DNA of 64,000 nt, from NCBI RefSeq assembly GCF_029948125.1, contig NZ_JASAMB010000022.1:62001-126000 (forward strand), read 5' to 3'. Shown in pieces: positions 58,392 through 64,000 of the stretch (position 1 is its first letter; the number at the start of each line of letters is the position of its first letter). A model generated the notes under the pieces. That model worked only from the letters and a program-made list of their open reading frames with translations. It was not told the origin of the DNA and made no database searches. The translations under genes and the position numbers were made by a program. The DNA comes from Catellatospora sp. KI3. Lineage in GTDB: Bacteria > Actinomycetota > Actinomycetes > Mycobacteriales > Micromonosporaceae.

Positions 58392-59765
58392 ATGGACCGT
58401 CCCGTGGTGGTGCTCGACGTGGTCGGGCTGAGCCCGCGCCTGCTGGCGCACATGCCCCGGCTGCGCGCGGCGTTCGCGACGGGCGCCACCGCCCGCCTCG
58501 ACCCGGTGCTGCCCGCCGTCACGTGCAGCGTGCAGGCCAGCTTCCTCACCGGGCTGACCCCGACCGACCACGGCATCGTCGGCAACGGCTGGTACTTCCG
58601 CGACCTCGGCGACGTGCTGCTGTGGCGCCAGCACCACGCGCTGGTCCAGGGCGAGCGGGTGTGGGACGCGATCCGGCGCGCGCGCCCCGGCTACACCGTG
58701 GCCAACATCTGCTGGTGGTACGCCATGGGCGCCGACGTCGACTGGACGATCACGCCGCGGCCGATCTACCGCGCCGACGGCCGCAAGGACCCCGACTGCT
58801 ACACGGTCCCGGCGGAGCTGCACGACGAGCTGCCGGTGTTCCCGCTGTTCACGTACTGGGGGCCGGGGGCGGGGATCGCGTCGTCGGCGTGGATCGCGGC
58901 CGCGGCCGTACACGTGATGCAGACCCGCGACCCGGACCTGACCCTGGTCTACCTGCCGCACCTCGACTACGACCTGCAGCGCTTCGGCCCGTCCGGCCCG
59001 GAGGCGGCCAAGGCCGCCGCCGAGCTGGACGAGGTGCTCGGCCCGCTGCTGGACGCGGCCGCCGCCCGGGGCGCCGCCATCGTGGCCCTGTCCGAGTACG
59101 CCATCACCGACGTCTCGAAGCCGGTGCACGTCAACCGCGCCCTGCGCGAGGCCGGGCTGCTGCGCGTGCACACCCAGGACGGCATGGAGTACCTCGACCC
59201 CTGGACCTCGCGCGCCTTCGCCGTCGCCGACCACCAGCTCGCCCACGTGTACGTCCGCGACCCCGCCGACACCGCCGAGGTCGCCAAGCTCTGCGCCGGG
59301 CTGCCCGGCGTCGCGCAGGTGCTCGACGAGGCGGGCAAGGCCGAGCACGGCCTGGCCCACGAGCGCAGCGGCGAACTCGTCCTGCTCGCCGAGCCGGACG
59401 CCTGGTTCACGTACTACTACTGGCTCGACGACGCCCGCGCGCCCGACTTCGCCACCCACGTCGAGATCCACCGCAAACCGGGCTACGACCCCGCCGAGCT
59501 GTTCTTCGACCCGGCCGGGCCGGGCGCGGCCAAAGCCCGCGCCGCCAAGGCACTGGTACGCAAGAAGCTGGGCCTGCGCTACCGCTTGAACGTGGTCGGC
59601 CTGGACGCCGGAGCCGACGCGGTCCGGGGCTCGCACGGGCTGCTGCCGCCCTCCGACCAGGATGCCCCGGTGCTGCTGTGCACCGAGGCCGCCGGGCTCG
59701 GGCAGCGCATCGCCGCGACCGAGGTCAAGGCGCTGCTGCTGCGGCTGGCGGGGGTGGCAGAGTAA
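58392..59765 (+). CDS. eboF: EboF-like nucleotide pyrophosphatase/alkaline-phosphatase-fold protein
   Basis: The 457-residue protein is of the alkaline phosphatase superfamily. Asp9 in VVLDVVGLSP and the nucleophile Thr44 in LPAVTCSVQASFLTG are in place. DHGIVGNGW, LPHLDYDLQRFGP (Asp, His) and SEYAITDVSKPVHVN complete the two-metal site. It would split a phosphoanhydride or phosphodiester, for instance of a nucleotide-activated or prenyl intermediate. The start is one base after the eboE stop and the TAA overlaps the next ATG. Confidence 0.88.
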   Translation: MDRPVVVLDVVGLSPRLLAHMPRLRAAFATGATARLDPVLPAVTCSVQASFLTGLTPTDHGIVGNGWYFRDLGDVLLWRQHHALVQGERVWDAIRRARPGYTVANICWWYAMGADVDWTITPRPIYRADGRKDPDCYTVPAELHDELPVFPLFTYWGPGAGIASSAWIAAAAVHVMQTRDPDLTLVYLPHLDYDLQRFGPSGPEAAKAAAELDEVLGPLLDAAAARGAAIVALSEYAITDVSKPVHVNRALREAGLLRVHTQDGMEYLDPWTSRAFAVADHQLAHVYVRDPADTAEVAKLCAGLPGVAQVLDEAGKAEHGLAHERSGELVLLAEPDAWFTYYYWLDDARAPDFATHVEIHRKPGYDPAELFFDPAGPGAAKARAAKALVRKKLGLRYRLNVVGLDAGADAVRGSHGLLPPSDQDAPVLLCTEAAGLGQRIAATEVKALLLRLAGVAE

Positions 59766-60934
59766 TGACGCTGGCCCCGGCCGTGCCGACGCTGCCCGCG
59801 CGGGTGGACGCGGTGCTGGCCCGGTTCCTCACCGCCCGCGCGGTGTTCGGCCGCGACGAGGACCTGCGCGACCTGCTCGCCGTCATCCGCCGCTTCGTCC
59901 TGCACGGCGGCAAGCGGCTGCGCCCGGCCCTGTGCTACTGGGCCTGGCACGGCACCGGCGGCACGGACGGGCAGGACGAGGAGGCCGTCGTCGCCGGGGC
60001 GGCGCTGGAGCTGTTCCACTGCTTCGCCCTGATCCACGACGACATCATCGACGCCAGCGGGTTCCGGCGCGGCCGCCCGTCGCTGCACGAGGAGTTCGGG
60101 CAGCGGCACGCCGGTCAGGGCTGGGGCGGCGACGCGGCGGCGTTCGGCCGCGGCGCCGCGATGCTCTGCGGCGACCTGTGCGCGATGTGGGCCGAGGAGC
60201 TGCTCGCGGCCTGCGGCGCCGCGCCCGACCGCCTGCGCGCCGCGCAGTCCCTGTTCACCCTGATGCGCGCCGAAGCCATGGCCGGCGAGTACCTGGACCT
60301 CCTGGGCACCGCCACCGGCCACCGCCCGTCCCCGCCTCCGCTTCAAGTTGCCGGGCAATCGGGGGAGACAGTGCCCCCTATCGCCCCGATCGCCCGGCAA
60401 CTTGAGCGAGGTCGGGGCGAGGGGCCGGATTCGCGGCGGGTGCTGCGGGTGGTGCGGTTGAAGACGGCGCGGTACTCGATCGTGCGGCCGCTGCAGATCG
60501 GGGTGGTGCTGGCGGGGGCGCAGGAGCGGGCCCTGGCCGCGTGCGCGGCGTTCGGGGAGCCGCTGGGGCGGGCGTTCCAGCTGCGCGACGACGTGCTGGG
60601 GGTGTTCGGCGATCCGGTCGAGACCGGCAAGTCGGTGCTGGACGACCTGCGGCAGGCCAAGCCGACGATGCTGCTGGCCGAGACCTGGGCGCGGGCGGCG
60701 GGGTCGGACCGGGAGGTGCTGCGTACGCATGTGGGGGAGCCGGAGCTGGACGAGGCGGGGGCGGCCCGGGTGCGGGAGGTGATGACCGGATGCGGGGCGC
60801 TGGCGGCGGTGGAGCGGCGGATCGGCTCGGCGCACCGGCGGGCCCGGTACGCGCTGGCGGCGTGGGAGTTGACGGAGCAGGCGCGGCGGGAGCTGTCGGG
60901 GCTGGCCGACGCGGCCGTGCGGCGATCTCGTTGA
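59765..60934 (+). CDS. Polyprenyl diphosphate synthase with in-frame palindromic insert
   Basis: The 389-residue trans-isoprenyl synthase has a first Asp-rich motif DDIID at 92-96 and the second DDVLG at 275-279, with LHGGKRLRPAL before them. Between EYLDLLGTATG (175-185) and VVRLKTARYS (229-238) lies an extra stretch of about 40 residues. Its core (193-214) is encoded by a palindromic element. Homologues usually have a short loop there. The enzyme would supply the prenyl chain for EboC. It is the last gene of the operon; its ATG shares a base with the eboF stop. Confidence 0.88.
   Translation: MTLAPAVPTLPARVDAVLARFLTARAVFGRDEDLRDLLAVIRRFVLHGGKRLRPALCYWAWHGTGGTDGQDEEAVVAGAALELFHCFALIHDDIIDASGFRRGRPSLHEEFGQRHAGQGWGGDAAAFGRGAAMLCGDLCAMWAEELLAACGAAPDRLRAAQSLFTLMRAEAMAGEYLDLLGTATGHRPSPPPLQVAGQSGETVPPIAPIARQLERGRGEGPDSRRVLRVVRLKTARYSIVRPLQIGVVLAGAQERALAACAAFGEPLGRAFQLRDDVLGVFGDPVETGKSVLDDLRQAKPTMLLAETWARAAGSDREVLRTHVGEPELDEAGAARVREVMTGCGALAAVERRIGSAHRRARYALAAWELTEQARRELSGLADAAVRRSR
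60343..60405. repeat. Palindromic element inside the polyprenyl synthase gene (GTTGCCGGGCAA family, copy 2)
   Basis: TCAAGTTGCCGGGCAATCGG (from 60343) and its complement (to 60405) form a 22-bp inverted repeat with one mismatch around 19 bases. The same element is at 7668-7734, inside the ABC-like ATPase gene. It adds 21 codons without a stop and keeps the frame. Confidence 0.9.
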
Positions 60935-60964
60935 TAAACCGAAATTTCATGGTGTATCGAGTTA

Positions 60965-61009
60965 CTTCCGATCACGACTGTAGATCCTATAGGATATTTC
61001 ATAGATGTG
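60965..61009 (+). promoter_or_regulatory. Conserved promoter block upstream of the partial GH-like gene
   Basis: The 45 bases read CTTCCGATCACGACTG, then AGATCCTATAGGAT and ATTTCATAGATGTG, and match the block at 52914-52961 closely. ATCCTATAGGAT is a perfect 12-bp palindrome, and TAGGAT fits a -10 box. It ends 57 bases before the start codon. Confidence 0.72.
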
Positions 61010-61066
61010 ATTCCGGAAACACAGCTGACACCCTCACCCGATCCCGTCCCCCGGGAGGTCCAGCTC

Positions 61067-64000
61067 ATGCGCCAACGCACCGTCCCGCGCCTGCTCGCGG
61101 CAGCCGTGCTGGCCGCGGGCCTGCTCACCGCGGCCCCGGCCGGCCCGGCCGCCGCCTCGCCCACCGACGCCGCCTTCAACTCCGGCACCGGCGCGCTGAA
61201 CGTCGACTACGCCGGCTACCTGTCCAAGCACGACCTCGTCTACAACAAGCCCAACACCAACCCGCTGCACGGCCTCACCGTCGGCAACGGCCGCACCGGT
61301 GCCATGGCCTGGTCGGCCAACGGCCTGACCATGCAGGTGTCCGGCGTCGACCTGTCCCAGCAGTCGGCTTTCGCGGCGGGCAACCTGAACTTCAACACCA
61401 GCCCGTCGCTCGACTCCGGCTACACCACCTACCAGCAGCGCCTGTCGCTCTATGACGGCACGCTGACCACGAAGTACGACGGCAACCGCACCGTCACCGT
61501 CATGGGGTCGCCCAACTCCGAGGTGATGGGCGTCCACGTCGACGATTCGCGCGGCGGCGTGGCCGGCGCGACTCTGGAGCTGAGCCTGTGGGACCCCAAC
61601 GGGGTCTCCAACAGCGCCGACGTGCCGAACCTGACCACCTGGCGCACCGTGCAGACCGGCTCGGACGCCTCCGCCGCCTGGTTCAGCCGGGGCCAGGCCG
61701 ACCCGAACAACTTCGGCTACACCTTCGCCGCCACGGTCGAGGGGGCGGCGTACTCGGCGTCGGTGGTCAACGGCACCCGGGTCCGGTTGAGCATCACCCC
61801 GACCAGCAGCTACACCATCTGGTTCACGGCGGCCAGCCGGCTCAACTCGCCGAACCTGGACTCGGTCGCCCAGGCCAAGAACCAGCTCGCCTCGGTCAAG
61901 TCGACCGGCTACGCCACCACGCTGAACAACTACCGGAACTGGTGGCACAGCTTCTGGCAGAAGTCGTTCGTGCAGTACTCGAACTCCGCCGGCGACGCAG
62001 ACTACCTGGAGAACGTGTACTACCTGGCCACCTACATGATCGCGGCGGGCGGGCACGGCAACTACCCGTACCACTTCATCAACGGCGTGTTCCGGGCCAC
62101 CGGCGACCAGACCAAGTGGAGCAACGGCTACTGGTACTGGAACCAGCGCGACGTCTACAACTCGTTCTTCGCCAGCAACCACGCCGACCTGATGGCGGGC
62201 TTCAACAAGCTCTACAGCCGCAACTTCAACGCGCTGAAGGCGTACACGCAGACGCGCTACGGCACCGACTCGCTGTGGGTGCCGGAGACGATGGGCTGGG
62301 ACGGCAACGCCCGCGGCACCATCGGCAGCGACTTCGTCAACGACATCTACTCCACCGGCACCGAAGCCGCCTACAACATGTACCTGCAGTACAAGTACAC
62401 GAACGACACGACCTACCTGCGTGACGTCGCGTACCCGTACATGCGGGAGGCGCTGCGGTTCTACCAGAACCGGTTCCAGCTGATCAACGGCAGGTATCAG
62501 ATGCCGACCTCGAACGCGCACGAGACGTACTGGGACGTGCGCAACGCGATCACGGACCTGGCCGCGGTGCGGCTGCTGGCGCCGCTGACCATCCAGGTCA
62601 GCACGCAGCTCGGGCTCGACTCGGGGCTGCGCGCGGGCTGGCAGAACCTGGTCGACAACCTGTGGCCGTACCAGGTGTCCAACAACGCCTGGCTGCCGCA
62701 CGACCCGCCGACGGCGCAGACGCGCAACGGCGAGAACGTGTCGGCCGAGCTGATCTGGCCCTATGACCGCACGGGCATCGGCGCCGCCGACTACGGCACG
62801 GCCGTGAACACGTGGAACGTGCGGCCCAACCCGTACAGCAACGTGTGGGCCAACGACCACGCGCAGGCGGCCCGCCTGGGCCTGGGCGACCAGGCGTTCA
62901 GCGGCATGCGCCTGATGCTGCAGCGCTACCAGAACTACCCCAACGGCATGACCAACAACACCAACGGGGTCTTCGAATACCTCGGCATCCACCTGGTGGC
63001 GATGAACGAGTCGCTGCTGCAGAGCTACAACGGCCGGATCCGGGTGTTCCCGGCGGTGCCGACCGACTCCTCGATGGTCACCAGGTTCACGCTGCTGGCC
63101 CAGGACGGCTTCCTGGTCAGCTCGGAGCGCGAGGCCGGTGAGATCAAGTACGTCGGCCTGAAGAGCCAGTTCGGCAAGGACGCCCGCGTGGTCAACCCCT
63201 GGGGCACCCAGCAGGTCCGGGTGCGCCGCACCTCCGACAACGCGATCATCACCACCTCCACCGCGGCCGAAGTCACCTTCAGCACCGCCGCCAACACGGT
63301 CTACGTGCTGGAACGCACCGCCAAGCCGCTGACGAACTACAGCGCGGCCACGCTGACGGGCACCGCCAACAACGACGTGAAGTCGCTGCGCAACACCGCC
63401 TCGACGCTGGGCCTGCCCGGCGGTGCGGTCGGCGGCCTGGTCAACGACACCGAGCTGAGCTACGACGCGAACTGGTTCCAGACCACGAACCGGGGCTACG
63501 GCGACTACAACGACGACACCCACCACACGACCACGGTCAACGCGGCGGCGTCGTACACGTTCACCGGCACCGGGGTCGAGTACCTGTCCGAGCGCTTCAG
63601 CGACATGGGCAACGTCGACGTGTACCTGGACAACGTCCTCCAGGCCAACGTCAACCTGAACGTCGGCGGCGCCCGGCAGGCGCAGCAGGTGGTCTGGTCC
63701 AAGACGGGCCTGGCGAGCGGCCAGCACACCATCCGCATCGTCAACAAGACCACCTCGGTGGCGATCGTCGACGCGCTGCGGATCACCACCGGCGGCACCC
63801 CGCCCGGCACCACCTACGTCGGCCTGAAAGCCCAGGCCAACGCGCAGTGGGTGTCCGCGCCCAACGCCACCACCGCGCTCATCGCCAACAAGACCGCGGT
63901 CGGGACCACCGAGCAGTTCGAGGTGGTCGACCGGGGCGGCGGCTCGGTGTGGCTGCGCTCGCGCGCCAACGGCCAGTACGTCTGCGCCGAGAACGCCGGA
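61067..64000 (+). CDS. Secreted multidomain glycoside hydrolase-like protein, 3' end beyond the window
   Basis: At least 978 residues are visible. A signal peptide (cleavage near PAAA at about 29) precedes a beta-sandwich region (about 45-270, LHGLTVGNGRTGAMAWS, QVSGVDLSQQ). An alpha/alpha-barrel region follows (about 290-690, YYLATYMIAAGGHGNYPYHFINGVF, ETYWDVRNAITDLAAVRLL). The order is like GH95/GH65-type enzymes and DUF5703 proteins. Next come a golvesin/CBM-like domain (about 793-907) and a fascin-like module from about 916. GGGAGGT lies eight bases before the ATG. The exact glycan target is unknown. The promoter block is shared with the ThuA-like gene. Confidence 0.82.
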   Translation, partial: MRQRTVPRLLAAAVLAAGLLTAAPAGPAAASPTDAAFNSGTGALNVDYAGYLSKHDLVYNKPNTNPLHGLTVGNGRTGAMAWSANGLTMQVSGVDLSQQSAFAAGNLNFNTSPSLDSGYTTYQQRLSLYDGTLTTKYDGNRTVTVMGSPNSEVMGVHVDDSRGGVAGATLELSLWDPNGVSNSADVPNLTTWRTVQTGSDASAAWFSRGQADPNNFGYTFAATVEGAAYSASVVNGTRVRLSITPTSSYTIWFTAASRLNSPNLDSVAQAKNQLASVKSTGYATTLNNYRNWWHSFWQKSFVQYSNSAGDADYLENVYYLATYMIAAGGHGNYPYHFINGVFRATGDQTKWSNGYWYWNQRDVYNSFFASNHADLMAGFNKLYSRNFNALKAYTQTRYGTDSLWVPETMGWDGNARGTIGSDFVNDIYSTGTEAAYNMYLQYKYTNDTTYLRDVAYPYMREALRFYQNRFQLINGRYQMPTSNAHETYWDVRNAITDLAAVRLLAPLTIQVSTQLGLDSGLRAGWQNLVDNLWPYQVSNNAWLPHDPPTAQTRNGENVSAELIWPYDRTGIGAADYGTAVNTWNVRPNPYSNVWANDHAQAARLGLGDQAFSGMRLMLQRYQNYPNGMTNNTNGVFEYLGIHLVAMNESLLQSYNGRIRVFPAVPTDSSMVTRFTLLAQDGFLVSSEREAGEIKYVGLKSQFGKDARVVNPWGTQQVRVRRTSDNAIITTSTAAEVTFSTAANTVYVLERTAKPLTNYSAATLTGTANNDVKSLRNTASTLGLPGGAVGGLVNDTELSYDANWFQTTNRGYGDYNDDTHHTTTVNAAASYTFTGTGVEYLSERFSDMGNVDVYLDNVLQANVNLNVGGARQAQQVVWSKTGLASGQHTIRIVNKTTSVAIVDALRITTGGTPPGTTYVGLKAQANAQWVSAPNATTALIANKTAVGTTEQFEVVDRGGGSVWLRSRANGQYVCAENAG

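Noticed and set aside
61034-63727. A long minus-strand frame opposite the GH-like gene
   Set aside because: It shows no motif and has Val/Gly/Arg shadow composition, while the plus strand has a signal peptide, ribosome-binding site and recognisable domains.

Overview
The window is chromosomal DNA of a high-GC, filamentous-type actinomycete. GTG starts are common, genes are packed with 4-base start/stop overlaps, and hairpins act as terminators without U-tracts. The families present (SCO4848-type membrane protein, YhgE/Pip, SigE-family sigma factor, LigC plus stand-alone LigD-type polymerase, SCO3242-type prenyltransferase) and the dense short palindromic repeats suggest the Micromonosporaceae. 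That assignment is an inference. I see no rRNA, tRNA, CRISPR array, phage or insertion sequence.

Region 1 (1-6.6 kb) is an alpha-glucan utilisation locus: two sugar ABC permeases, a cytoplasmic GH13 alpha-glucosidase, a lipoprotein with GH87 (alpha-1,3-glucanase/mycodextranase) features and a LacI regulator whose start lies in a 25-bp palindrome. Region 2 (6.7-18.3 kb) holds small regulated units: a GNAT, an ABC-like ATPase/YhgE/TetR operon with a perfect 26-bp operator, a divergent MarR/FAD-monooxygenase pair with a perfect 30-bp operator, DAHP synthase behind an aromatic-peptide attenuator, a GntR regulator, a hydrolase/TetR operon behind tandem operators, and an MBL-fold protein. Region 3 (18.5-31.9 kb) carries a secreted GH3 enzyme, many small unknowns, MsrB, a stand-alone NHEJ-type polymerase, a DUF433/DUF5615 toxin-antitoxin pair and a secreted peptidase. 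Region 4 (31.9-42 kb) has LigC, an OmpR-type two-component system, AsnB, a repeat cluster, a DUF4352 membrane protein and an XRE/TPR regulator.

Region 5 (42-49.5 kb) is a DNA-repair block: a HhH glycosylase, then a four-gene operon HerA-like ATPase, SbcD (Mre11), SbcC (Rad50), NurA-like nuclease. This is the bacterial counterpart of the archaeal end-resection cassette. Region 6 (49.8-51.4 kb) is a SigE-family sigma factor with a translationally coupled membrane protein.

Region 7 (51.5-64 kb) is the most intriguing. Seven tightly coupled genes (inositol-3-phosphate synthase, UbiA-type prenyltransferase, TIM-barrel isomerase fused to EboA, TatD-like EboB, EboE, EboF-like phosphatase, polyprenyl diphosphate synthase) form an ebo-type metabolite-traffic cluster equipped to make a prenylated cyclitol-like compound. 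It is flanked by two secreted proteins with matching fascin-like modules, and these share a nearly identical 45-bp promoter block.

Throughout, at least eight kinds of short palindromic or directly repeated elements sit at gene ends. One family is inserted in frame inside two coding sequences, the ABC-like ATPase and the polyprenyl synthase.
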